Source: a bacterium (lineage in GTDB: Bacteria > Coprothermobacterota > Coprothermobacteria > Coprothermobacterales > JAADFF01). Taken from it: a DNA stretch of 5,293 nt. Location: contig JAMORD010000135.1 of NCBI GenBank assembly GCA_027063755.1, positions 1 through 5,293 of the forward strand, written 5' to 3'. The notes under the pieces are model-generated. The model worked only from the letters and a program-made list of their open reading frames with translations. It ran no database searches and was not told the origin of the DNA. This document shows positions 1 through 5,293 of the stretch, one piece after another (the stretch's first letter is position 1; each line of letters begins with the position of its first letter). Made by a program: the position numbers and the translations under genes.

Positions 1-279
1 TAAATCCAGAGATGTCCATATACTATCATATAGTTTATCCCTCCGCCTTTCGCATCTACCTACATCGGAAAAGTCGGCACATGATATAAGAAAATCTGAC
101 AGTATATAGAGTCTATCTTGTACAACCCCCTTAAACATATCATCTATACGAGAGTTTTTCTTAAGTAACCCCATAATATAGTCAAAAAATACATCGGCAT
201 CAACATGCACATCAAAGCCAACCACAGAGAAATATGTAGCGCTTAGTCCCCCAATAAGCCGTGTTTTCTGCGTAATCAT
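1..279 (-). CDS. Unrecognised protein, N-terminal 93 residues (3' end outside window)
   Basis: The minus strand is open without a stop from the ATG at 279 to the window edge, giving 93 codons in a frame continuing past base 1. The protein starts MITQKTRLIGG and looks soluble and mixed alpha/beta: no long hydrophobic segment, a basic ERRR patch near residue 77-80, and Cys67 and Cys76 nine residues apart. I recognise no family or motif. The start at 279 is preferred because GAGGTGAT (291-284) ends 4 nt before it; an in-frame ATG at 285 overlaps that site and is less likely. The gene follows the chemoreceptor on the same strand, 65 nt after its stop, with a strong terminator between them. Codon use resembles the neighbouring genes. 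That it is a real gene is inferred from the open frame plus the ribosome binding site; its function is unknown. Confidence 0.68.
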   Translation of the reverse strand, partial: MITQKTRLIGGLSATYFSVVGFDVHVDADVFFDYIMGLLKKNSRIDDMFKGVVQDRLYILSDFLISCADFSDVGRCERRRDKLYDSIWTSLDL

Positions 280-283
280 ATAC

Positions 284-291
284 ATCACCTC
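284..291 (-). promoter_or_regulatory. Ribosome binding site deciding the start of the partial gene
   Basis: GAGGTGAT on the minus strand matches eight consecutive bases of the canonical Shine-Dalgarno region. The GAGG core lies 8 nt before the ATG at 279 and only 2 nt before the ATG at 285, so 279 is the preferred start. The site begins 2 nt after the T-run of the preceding terminator. Confidence 0.65.
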
Positions 292-293
292 TG

Positions 294-320
294 AAAAAGG
301 GGGAGGTTTCCCTCCCCCTT
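294..320 (-). terminator. Intrinsic terminator of the chemoreceptor gene
   Basis: Read on the minus strand, a perfect 10-bp stem (arms 320-311 and 306-297, AAGGGGGAGG with CCTCCCCCTT) encloses a GAAA tetraloop. It is followed by a T-run covering 298-294. It starts 24 nt after the chemoreceptor stop codon, the usual place for a Rho-independent terminator. Both arms are very GC-rich in an otherwise AT-leaning region. The unusual feature is how closely the next gene's ribosome binding site follows, leaving no room for a promoter in between. Confidence 0.88.
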
Positions 321-344
321 CATACTACCAGATGAAACCAGCCT

Positions 345-2633
345 TTATACCTTAAATCTACTGATAATCTCAGAGAATGTCTTAGCCTCGTCTTCTATCC
401 TCTCAACAGCACGCTGAAGCTGTTTGGTTACCTCTTCCATGCTCTGGGTAGAAGCAGAAATTTCCTCTGCTGTCGCGCTGTTTTCCTCTGCCACCGCAGC
501 AACCTGTTCTATAGAACTGGATATTACACCTATCTGATTCCTAATAGATTCTACCCCCTCTATAATATCGTTGATACGCACAACGATCTCTTGTGTATCC
601 TCTCCTAATTTAGCCGTTTCATCGGCAACCTGCATGAGTTTATGGCCTTCTTCTTCAAGCATCTTGAATTTCTCTTCTATGCTCTTCACAACATACTCTA
701 TCTTGTTAAGCAGACCTCTAAGAATGTTTCTAATATCAGATGCACTCTCTTCAGATCTCTCTGCCAGTTTTCTAATCTCATCGGCAACGACGGCAAAGCC
801 TCTTCCTGCCTCACCGGCACGGGCTGCCTCTATGGCTGCGTTAAGGGCAAGAAGGTTGGTCTGCTCGGCTATCTCTGTAACACTATCCACGATAGAAGAT
901 ATGTTTTCTGCCATGTTATTAAGTTCTTCAAGAGAAGAAACCAGCTCACCCAAGCTGTCAACCTGACTCCTCAAATCTGTGGCTATCTGTACAACATTTT
1001 CTGCATTGTTGGCAAGGGCATTGATGGTATTTTCTACAACACTTTGAGATGCACGGGCATTTTCAGCCATCTGCTCAACACTTTCCATAATCTGTGAAGC
1101 GCTCTCTGCAGCACCAGTTGCCTCATTGGCCTGCTGTGTTGCAGCCTCTGCAAGTTGAGAAACGGCATCGGTTAGTTGAGCTATGCTGTCATTCATATAC
1201 TCTGCAGAAGAAGTAAGCTCATTGGCAGATTCCTTCAGCGAACCTGTGGCTTTAATAACCCTAAGAACAAAATCTTTTAGTGTATGGGCAAGGCTCTGCA
1301 GTGCTTCAACAAGAAAGCCTATTTCTGTCTTATGTGGATACTCAGGTATTTCCACAGTAAGATCACCTTCAGCAACTTTCATCGCGGCAATGGCAATGGT
1401 ATCCAACTGTCCCAGCATTCTATAAATAAAGAGATAAACGATAATACCTGCCAATATAGCCAGTATGATTATGACAATAATACTCTTGCTTTTAACAGCA
1501 GCATATGTAGCGTAGTAGCTATCATAAACTTTATACCCCAGTATCCAACCATTGTTTAGGTGGGCTATTCTCATACGAAAATGTCCTATTTTATCTTTAC
1601 CCTCTATCCACTCTCCATCTTTGGCATTTTCTATCTGAGACCATAGATTCTTGAGATTCTCTATTTGCTCCTGAGAAAAACCTGCCTTCTTCACCTTCTC
1701 TTCATATATCTTCTTATACTTTGCACCGTCATCTCCTTCAAACAACTTATATTTTTCTGGATCCAGTGCAATACCAGTAATATTGGGATCGGGATGGGCA
1801 ACAATAATAGAATTCTTTGCCAAGAGAACAGGAAGGGCTATCGGTTTATCCCCTGACTTCAAAACGGCGTTCTGAACCATCTTGGTAAGGGGAGCAAGCT
1901 CAAAATCAACCCCCACAACACCGGCAACTTGTCCATCAACATCAAATGTCTTTGCCAATGTAACGATAACATCACCTGTATTAGCATCTATATATGGATC
2001 GGTATATACAATCTTGCCGGGATTAGCTATAGCAAGTTTGTACCATGGTCTAACACGGGGATCATATCCACCCTCTTCAGGAACCCAAAACGAACCCTCT
2101 ATCATACTTCCATCCTCATATCCTGCATAAAGCCAAAGCAAATCCCCTTTAACGGCCTTCCACGATGTATGAATAGTAGAATATACCTTAATATAATTTC
2201 TCAGAAGCATGCATTCATCTTGGGTCAAAGTCTGATCGGCACAGGCCTTTGCTACAAGCTCCCGTCCCTTCTCAAGGTTTTCCTCAGAAGAGAAAATATT
2301 ATTCCAATCCGTTAGCTCCGCAACACCGTATTTTGAGGCAATATCCATAAGCAAACGCTTGGCCTTTAACGGCTCAGTTAGTTGAATACCGGAAAGTGTT
2401 TCTACGGTATTATTAAGTGGAGCCTCACCTGAAGATTTGAACCAATCAGACATATCCCCTGCCAAAGTTTTTTCAATAGACGAAACATTAGTATCCATAG
2501 ACTCCACGGCAAAGCTCTTAAAACCACTAAGCACAATTCCACCAATGATAGATGACAATGCAATAACCATTACAAGACCAAAGATAACAATCTGCTTTTT
2601 CAAACTTGACCTCTTGGAGTATGTGTCCTTCAT
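345..2633 (-). CDS. Methyl-accepting chemotaxis protein with double-Cache sensor domain
   Basis: A 762-residue transmembrane chemoreceptor that would bind a ligand outside the membrane and control CheA through CheW. Order of parts: short basic N-terminus, TM1 about 16-37, extracytoplasmic dCACHE domain 38-383, TM2 about 384-406, HAMP about 405-457, then a long coiled-coil signalling domain to the end. The hairpin tip is the canonical [19 protein letters not shown] stretch followed by [16 protein letters not shown] (about 590-625). Each arm is about 21 heptads, suggesting the long (about 44-heptad) receptor class. E723/E724 sit in a consensus methylation site. There is no C-terminal NWETF-like tether for CheR/CheB. 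In the sensor, Y190, R195, W197, Y198, Y214, D216 and D243 match the amino-acid-binding Cache pattern. ATG 2633 is chosen over the upstream in-frame TTG at 2654 because GAGGAGGGAG (2650-2641) lies between them. The sensor domain is long for its family, with helical insertions. Family is certain; ligand is inferred. Confidence 0.97.
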   Translation of the reverse strand: MKDTYSKRSSLKKQIVIFGLVMVIALSSIIGGIVLSGFKSFAVESMDTNVSSIEKTLAGDMSDWFKSSGEAPLNNTVETLSGIQLTEPLKAKRLLMDIASKYGVAELTDWNNIFSSEENLEKGRELVAKACADQTLTQDECMLLRNYIKVYSTIHTSWKAVKGDLLWLYAGYEDGSMIEGSFWVPEEGGYDPRVRPWYKLAIANPGKIVYTDPYIDANTGDVIVTLAKTFDVDGQVAGVVGVDFELAPLTKMVQNAVLKSGDKPIALPVLLAKNSIIVAHPDPNITGIALDPEKYKLFEGDDGAKYKKIYEEKVKKAGFSQEQIENLKNLWSQIENAKDGEWIEGKDKIGHFRMRIAHLNNGWILGYKVYDSYYATYAAVKSKSIIVIIILAILAGIIVYLFIYRMLGQLDTIAIAAMKVAEGDLTVEIPEYPHKTEIGFLVEALQSLAHTLKDFVLRVIKATGSLKESANELTSSAEYMNDSIAQLTDAVSQLAEAATQQANEATGAAESASQIMESVEQMAENARASQSVVENTINALANNAENVVQIATDLRSQVDSLGELVSSLEELNNMAENISSIVDSVTEIAEQTNLLALNAAIEAARAGEAGRGFAVVADEIRKLAERSEESASDIRNILRGLLNKIEYVVKSIEEKFKMLEEEGHKLMQVADETAKLGEDTQEIVVRINDIIEGVESIRNQIGVISSSIEQVAAVAEENSATAEEISASTQSMEEVTKQLQRAVERIEDEAKTFSEIISRFKV

Positions 2634-2640
2634 AACACAG

Positions 2641-2650
2641 CTCCCTCCTC
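2641..2650 (-). promoter_or_regulatory. Ribosome binding site of the chemoreceptor gene
   Basis: GAGGAGGGAG on the minus strand ends 7 nt before the ATG at 2633. It lies downstream of the alternative in-frame TTG at 2654, which therefore is not the start. Confidence 0.85.
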
Positions 2651-2705
2651 TCAAGAATTCATATACCCCCGCACATTAGAAGGTTATCTATTATTTATTT
2701 TACTA

Positions 2706-2715
2706 CCAATATTGG
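2706..2715. promoter_or_regulatory. Perfect palindrome in the divergent intergenic region, possible operator
   Basis: CCAATATTGG is a perfect 10-bp palindrome centred between 2710 and 2711. Outward, the first flanking pair mismatches and the next pair matches. It lies between the chemoreceptor start (2633) and the YbjN-like start (2759), 12 nt upstream of the extended -10 element of the latter. Its position would suit a repressor or activator acting on either gene. A short AT-rich palindrome can arise by chance, so the regulatory role is inference only. The remainder of 2651-2705 is AT-rich and holds no convincing minus-strand promoter. Confidence 0.3.
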
Positions 2716-2727
2716 CATTTGCTAAAC

Positions 2728-2736
2728 TGATATAGA
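2728..2736 (+). promoter_or_regulatory. Extended -10 promoter for the YbjN-like gene
   Basis: TGATATAGA combines a TG dinucleotide with a good -10 hexamer (TATAGA). It predicts transcription starting near 2742-2744 and a leader of about 16 nt carrying the ribosome binding site. TTGGCA at 2712-2717 resembles a -35 box but is only 13 bp away, too close to pair with it, so the extended -10 would have to do the work. A very similar element, TGATATAAT, precedes the first transporter gene. Confidence 0.45.
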
Positions 2737-2745
2737 AACATGAAA

Positions 2746-2751
2746 AGGAGG
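2746..2751 (+). promoter_or_regulatory. Ribosome binding site of the YbjN-like gene
   Basis: AGGAGG, within AAGGAGGGG at 2745-2753, lies 7 nt before the ATG at 2759. The in-frame GTG at 2753 overlaps this purine run and is therefore not the start. Confidence 0.85.
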
Positions 2752-2758
2752 GGTGTAT

Positions 2759-3220
2759 ATGATCATATCTGAAAAAATCATATCGGCATTTTTAGAAACC
2801 ATTCGCGAAGACATGAAGTTTGATATGGAAAAAGAAGAAAATGACAAGTGGACGCTATATTTTTCCACCGATGCATGGGAGGAGAAACTCCCCATCACCG
2901 TCAGACTGGTAAGAGATGAGCAAGGAACTCCTGCTATGCTCCTTATATATCACAGCATTGAGGTCAATATCGAAGACTTGGGAAAAGACGATCTCTTGAA
3001 TATATTGGCACTAAACAGAGACATTAATTTTGCCAAGATAGCACTCTTAAAAGAGGAAGAGGGCATAATCGGTGTCACCATGGAAATGCCAACAGTAGAC
3101 ATCAGCGTTGAAGAGCTACTTACGGGACTGGTCTCTGTTGTTCAAGGGGCTATGGTATTTCACACCTTTATTGATGGCATATCTCACAGAGTAGGATTTA
3201 GAATACCCAAAAGGAAGTAA
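2759..3220 (+). CDS. YbjN / secretion-chaperone-like small cytoplasmic protein
   Basis: A 153-residue acidic, cysteine-free, soluble protein with no signal peptide or membrane segment. Its layout fits the YbjN/type III secretion chaperone-like fold: an N-terminal helix (about 3-19), strands at 31-36, 46-52 and 59-66, the characteristic LLNILALNRDINFAKIAL stretch (79-96) where a helix runs into a strand, a further strand (103-109), then a long helix from about 116 to 140. Members of this fold usually dimerise and bind other proteins, but their targets are mostly unknown. In data banks such proteins are often named YbjN-domain or Tir-chaperone-like. The ATG at 2759 is chosen from the ribosome binding site. 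It is divergent from the chemoreceptor and ends 19 nt before the first transporter gene, so co-transcription is possible. The family call rests on pattern recognition, not a profile search; no specific partner can be claimed. Confidence 0.72.
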   Translation: MIISEKIISAFLETIREDMKFDMEKEENDKWTLYFSTDAWEEKLPITVRLVRDEQGTPAMLLIYHSIEVNIEDLGKDDLLNILALNRDINFAKIALLKEEEGIIGVTMEMPTVDISVEELLTGLVSVVQGAMVFHTFIDGISHRVGFRIPKRK

Positions 3221-3222
3221 TG

Positions 3223-3231
3223 TGATATAAT
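3223..3231 (+). promoter_or_regulatory. Consensus extended -10 element just before the first CHR gene
   Basis: TGATATAAT is a perfect extended -10 sequence (TG-A-TATAAT) lying 2 nt after the stop of the YbjN-like gene and 8 nt before the ATG at 3240. Transcription would begin at about 3237-3240, at or next to the start codon, giving a leaderless mRNA. No good -35 box is present around 3203-3208. It may instead be a chance AT-rich spacer, with the gene expressed by read-through. Confidence 0.5.
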
Positions 3232-3239
3232 TTCAAACT

Positions 3240-3788
3240 ATGGATATATATACACTGATCATCAACGCTCTGAAAGTGGGCTATCTGGCATACGGTGGCG
3301 GTGGCACAATGATTGTGCTTGTGCACCGCTTGTTTGTAGAGGCCGGCTATCTGTCAGAAGATCTATTCTCCCGTATGGTAGGCACAACCTTTCTTGTGCC
3401 CGGTCCATTTGGTATTAATATTGGTGCATTGGCAGGCCTTGAGGTGGCTGGAGCCCTCGGTGTTGTCATCATGGTGCTTGGTATCATCGCACCATCGTTT
3501 ACCATCATGCCTATTCTGTGGAAACTCATGGGGAATATGCCAGACAATCGGTGGACTATAGGTTTTAAAAAATCAACAAAGGTTATAGGATGGGCCCTAA
3601 GTTTCTTTGCGGCTATTTTAATATCAAAAACAGTAGTTGTGCACGTAGGGCACACACTTGCCATTGCGATAATCATATACGCACTCATATGGATAGGAAT
3701 GATGTATAAATACAAAATACACCCCGCTTGGTTTATCGGCTTCACCATGATACTCGGTGTGATATTAGGGATGGTGGGAATTGTATGA
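3240..3788 (+). CDS. CHR-family (chromate transporter superfamily) short-chain protein, first half
   Basis: A 182-residue integral membrane protein with about five to six hydrophobic segments. It carries the family landmarks KVGYLAYGGGG (12-22), VHR (28-30), VPGP (53-56) and AGLEVAGALG (65-74). Short-chain CHR proteins are about half the size of classical ChrA and occur as adjacent pairs whose halves insert in opposite orientations and work together. The second half follows directly, overlapping by 4 bp. ATG 3240 is the only possible start: an in-frame TAA lies at 3228-3230, and the N-terminus aligns residue for residue with the partner through the GGG motif. There is no ribosome binding site in range; the nearest purine run (3211-3217) is 22 nt away. 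The Pro that normally follows the glycines is Gly here. Chromate as substrate is a family label only; the true substrate is not determinable from sequence. Confidence 0.88.
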   Translation: MDIYTLIINALKVGYLAYGGGGTMIVLVHRLFVEAGYLSEDLFSRMVGTTFLVPGPFGINIGALAGLEVAGALGVVIMVLGIIAPSFTIMPILWKLMGNMPDNRWTIGFKKSTKVIGWALSFFAAILISKTVVVHVGHTLAIAIIIYALIWIGMMYKYKIHPAWFIGFTMILGVILGMVGIV

Positions 3789-4330
3789 CGCTATGGGAAA
3801 TATTTATCACATCAATGAAAATCGGTCTTTTGTCATATGGCGGAGGCAATACAACAATTGTGCTCTTTCACAGGGAATATGTAGAAAAGAGAAAACTCAT
3901 AGACGATGAAACATTCTCACACATGATTGGACCATCTATATTTGTACCTGGTCCTTCTGGGCTCAACATCGCTTATGCCACCGGTCTTGAGGTTCACGGC
4001 GTAGCTGGGGCTATTGTATCTATGTTTGGGCTTATGCTTCCTCCTCTGCTTATTGTTATACCCTTGTGGATTCTGCTGAAAAAAACAGCAGAAATACCGG
4101 CATTATCGGGACTAAAGCTGGCACTTAAGGTTGTCGGAGGCACAATGGCACTTTATGCCGCTGTAGTCATTCTGGAAAGAATCTTAGCGGAAAAGACAAA
4201 AGTCAAGATAGCATCTATTATATACGGTTTAGGCATCGTCACATTACTCGCTCTGAAGGTTAATCTCATTCTCGTTGTTATACTCAGCCTTATCGTAGCC
4301 CCCCTCATGGGTATATTTGTGGATACATGA
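3785..4330 (+). CDS. CHR-family (chromate transporter superfamily) short-chain protein, second half
   Basis: A 181-residue membrane protein, the partner of the preceding gene. Landmarks are KIGLLSYGGGN (12-22), FHR (28-30), VPGP (54-57) and TGLEVHGVAG (66-75), followed by hydrophobic segments at about 76-98, 113-131 and 143-178. The ATG at 3785 overlaps the partner's TGA (ATGA), so translation is likely coupled; GGTGGGA at 3773-3779 is a weak ribosome binding site. The frame is open 57 bp further upstream, but that stretch is the antiphase of the partner gene and yields a non-family sequence. The two halves resemble each other most in their N-terminal 75 residues. In place of the usual Pro after GGG it has Asn. 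Its last 87 bp also encode the tail of the convergent minus-strand gene. No intrinsic terminator follows. Confidence 0.88.
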   Translation: MTLWEIFITSMKIGLLSYGGGNTTIVLFHREYVEKRKLIDDETFSHMIGPSIFVPGPSGLNIAYATGLEVHGVAGAIVSMFGLMLPPLLIVIPLWILLKKTAEIPALSGLKLALKVVGGTMALYAAVVILERILAEKTKVKIASIIYGLGIVTLLALKVNLILVVILSLIVAPLMGIFVDT

Positions 4331-4756
4331 GTATAACACCTCTGTAAGCTGCCTTGCCCTATCTATAGGCAAATAGTCAAAGGCCTCCTTTTCCGGCCTG
4401 TAATACAAATAGCCATCTTCCGTTTTCTGAAGTATTCTCTGAAGAATGGACTTATCTACCCTATAGGGAATCACACCTCTAACACCGCCATCGTGGACGA
4501 TAACATACACAACATCGGTTGTGGGAGTATACTCTGGATATGCACTTTTCAATACAGAATCAAGACATTCACTGCTGCCTATGGTGACACTGGCATCAAG
4601 TGGTGGTAAAGTGCCATACACAATGGCAACAATACCATCAGATATGGGAAGCACATGTCCTTCATAAGGCGGAGGAGGGGCTATAAGTGCCCCTCCCCAC
4701 CAGAAAAATATCACCACAAGAACCACAAAGGCTATAACATACAACCAATCTCTCAT
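4244..4756 (-). CDS. Membrane-anchored thioredoxin-like protein lacking CxxC, paralogue of its upstream neighbour
   Basis: A 170-residue protein with one N-terminal membrane anchor (about 4-25: LYVIAFVVLVVIFFWWGGAL), a proline-rich linker (APPPPYEG) and a probably extracytoplasmic domain. That domain aligns by eye with the neighbouring CPHC lipoprotein: DGIVAIVYGT with RGLVIFGTEG, SAYPEY with EAYPGI, HDGGVRGV with YDGNVRGV, and RARQLTEVL with TAAQQLTEDI. The CPHC site reads TLPPLD here, and the cis-proline position (VP in the lipoprotein) reads VV, so redox activity is not expected. Similarity ends about where the lipoprotein stops; the last 28 residues, rich in Glu and Asn, lie inside the convergent transporter gene. 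The stop is 4246-4244. A GTG at 4759 could replace ATG 4756. No ribosome binding site is visible; the upstream stop is 8 nt away, suggesting translational coupling. Function unknown: a scaffold, chaperone or sensor partner is possible. Confidence 0.75.
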   Translation of the reverse strand: MRDWLYVIAFVVLVVIFFWWGGALIAPPPPYEGHVLPISDGIVAIVYGTLPPLDASVTIGSSECLDSVLKSAYPEYTPTTDVVYVIVHDGGVRGVIPYRVDKSILQRILQKTEDGYLYYRPEKEAFDYLPIDRARQLTEVLYSCIHKYTHEGGYDKAEYNNENEINLQSE

Positions 4757-4764
4757 CACTATTT

Positions 4765-5293
4765 TTACTTATGGGAATTGAAAAATCCTTTGATATCTTC
4801 TGTAAGCTGTTGAGCTGCCGTTGCCGAAAGCTGGTAAGCATTTCCATTCCAAAGAATAATAGAGATAGGCTCTGTCGCCGTGTCTATATAGTTATCTAAA
4901 GACTTAAGCGAATCTTCCGGCAACTCACCTATAAATACCCCTCTAACATTCCCATCGTAAAAATAAAATGCCAGGGGAACCCCCATCTGATCTTCTTTTA
5001 TACCCGGATAGGCCTCTTTATATATCTTTACAAAAAATTGCTGGGTATCTTTAGTAGCCCCATATCCGGGATTAACCTCCACAAAGCACATACCATTTTT
5101 ACCAAACACATTTGTTGCATATCCCTTCAGAGCACGGCAATGAGGACAACCCTCTGTGCCAAATATTACAAGCCCCCGCTGGGGTGGACACTGTGCATTT
5201 ACCGACACATTACTTTCATTACCTGTTTCTGCACCGCTACCATTTGAGGGAGTATTATTATTTCCACATCCCACAAATGACAAAGCCACCGCC
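4765..5293 (-). CDS. Thioredoxin-fold lipoprotein with CPHC motif (5' end outside window)
   Basis: The visible part begins inside a signal peptide (AVALSFVGC) that ends in a lipobox-like FVGC, so the mature protein should be lipid-anchored at Cys8 (numbered from the GTG at 5289, which is probably an internal Val codon). A Gly/Asn/Ser-rich linker (9-33) leads to a thioredoxin-type domain: strand GLVIFGTEG, then CPHC at 48-51 opening a helix, FVEVNPG (69-75), a helix DTQQFFVKIYKEAYPG, the cis-Pro strand GVPLAFYF (103-110) and YDGNVRGVFIGE. A short C-terminal part (137-174) is shared with the downstream paralogue. CPHC is the active-site pair of DsbA-type oxidants and some reductases, so a thiol-disulfide exchange role outside the membrane is likely; direction and partners are unknown. 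Cys34 and Cys68 are extra cysteines. It lies 8 nt upstream of the paralogue gene, probably in one operon. The true start lies beyond 5293. Confidence 0.85.
   Translation of the reverse strand, partial: AVALSFVGCGNNNTPSNGSGAETGNESNVSVNAQCPPQRGLVIFGTEGCPHCRALKGYATNVFGKNGMCFVEVNPGYGATKDTQQFFVKIYKEAYPGIKEDQMGVPLAFYFYDGNVRGVFIGELPEDSLKSLDNYIDTATEPISIILWNGNAYQLSATAAQQLTEDIKGFFNSHK

Noticed and set aside
571-2130. Several plus-strand open frames of 60-150 codons across the chemoreceptor gene
   Set aside because: They are antisense to a clear full-length chemoreceptor, are Ser/Ile/Cys-rich as expected of antisense to coiled-coil codons, and show no ribosome binding sites or family motifs.
2681-2709. 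Sigma-70-like minus-strand promoter TTGGTA, 17 bp, TAACCT
   Set aside because: The spacing is right but the -10 box is poor, and such pairs are expected by chance in AT-rich DNA.
2708-2734. Flagellar sigma-28-like promoter on the minus strand (TATA, 14 nt, GCCAATAT) for the chemoreceptor
   Set aside because: Both boxes deviate from consensus and the spacing is one short; the match is too weak to list as a feature, although chemoreceptor genes often use this sigma factor.
3347-3748. Minus-strand open frame of 133 codons opposite the first CHR gene
   Set aside because: The opposite strand encodes recognisable CHR motifs throughout; this frame shows no family features.
4071-4093. Perfect 8-bp inverted repeat TTCTGCTG/CAGCAGAA around a run of seven A's
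   Set aside because: It lies inside the second CHR gene, has no T-run after the stem on either strand and no downstream structure to drive frameshifting at the A-run; the encoded ILLKKTAE fits the protein.
4353-4371. Imperfect hairpin TTGCCCTATCTATAGGCAA
   Set aside because: Short stem with a bulge and very small loop, inside the minus-strand coding region and without a T-run, so it is not a convincing terminator for either operon.
4662-4847. Minus-strand 61-codon frame spanning the junction of the two thioredoxin-like genes
   Set aside because: It overlaps the end of one and the start of the other in a different frame, and both flanking genes are better supported.

Overview
The window is bacterial protein-coding DNA, moderately AT-rich, with frequent ATA, AGA and TTA codons and strong AGGAGG-type ribosome binding sites on several genes. 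A large chemoreceptor implies a motile organism. A lipoprotein signal and two predicted extracytoplasmic thioredoxin-fold proteins imply an elaborate cell envelope. The codon use and Lys/Glu/Ile-rich proteins would fit a thermophilic or anaerobic lineage, but I cannot name a taxon from this sequence.

Layout, left to right. (1) Bases 1-279, minus strand: the first 93 codons of an unrecognised gene that runs off the left edge. (2) 294-320: a GC-rich intrinsic terminator behind the chemoreceptor gene; its T-run ends within 3 nt of the ribosome binding site of the gene in (1). (3) 345-2633, minus: a complete methyl-accepting chemotaxis protein with a double-Cache sensor that carries the residue pattern of amino-acid-binding Cache domains. 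(4) 2634-2758: a divergent intergenic region with a 10-bp perfect palindrome and an extended -10 promoter. (5) 2759-3220, plus: a small soluble YbjN/secretion-chaperone-like protein. (6) 3240-3788 and 3785-4330, plus: two tandem short-chain CHR-family (chromate-transporter superfamily) membrane proteins sharing an ATGA stop/start; together they would form one transporter. (7) 4244-4756 and 4765-5293, minus: two tandem genes convergent with the transporter pair. The upstream one is a lipoprotein with a CPHC thioredoxin-fold domain, truncated at its 5' end by the window edge. The downstream one is a membrane-anchored protein that looks like its redox-dead paralogue.

How the parts may work together. 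The transporter halves are probably obligate partners. The YbjN-like gene lies 19 nt upstream and may be co-transcribed, although the transporter appears to have its own promoter that would give a leaderless mRNA. The two thioredoxin-like genes probably form one operon and act outside the cytoplasmic membrane. Nothing in the sequence ties the chemoreceptor functionally to the rest.

The most unusual points are: the active/inactive thioredoxin-fold pair; the 3' end of its inactive member, which reads 87 bp into the second transporter gene in exact antisense codon register; the predicted leaderless start of the first transporter half; and the divergent GGG motif of both halves. I see no CRISPR array, insertion sequence, tRNA or rRNA.
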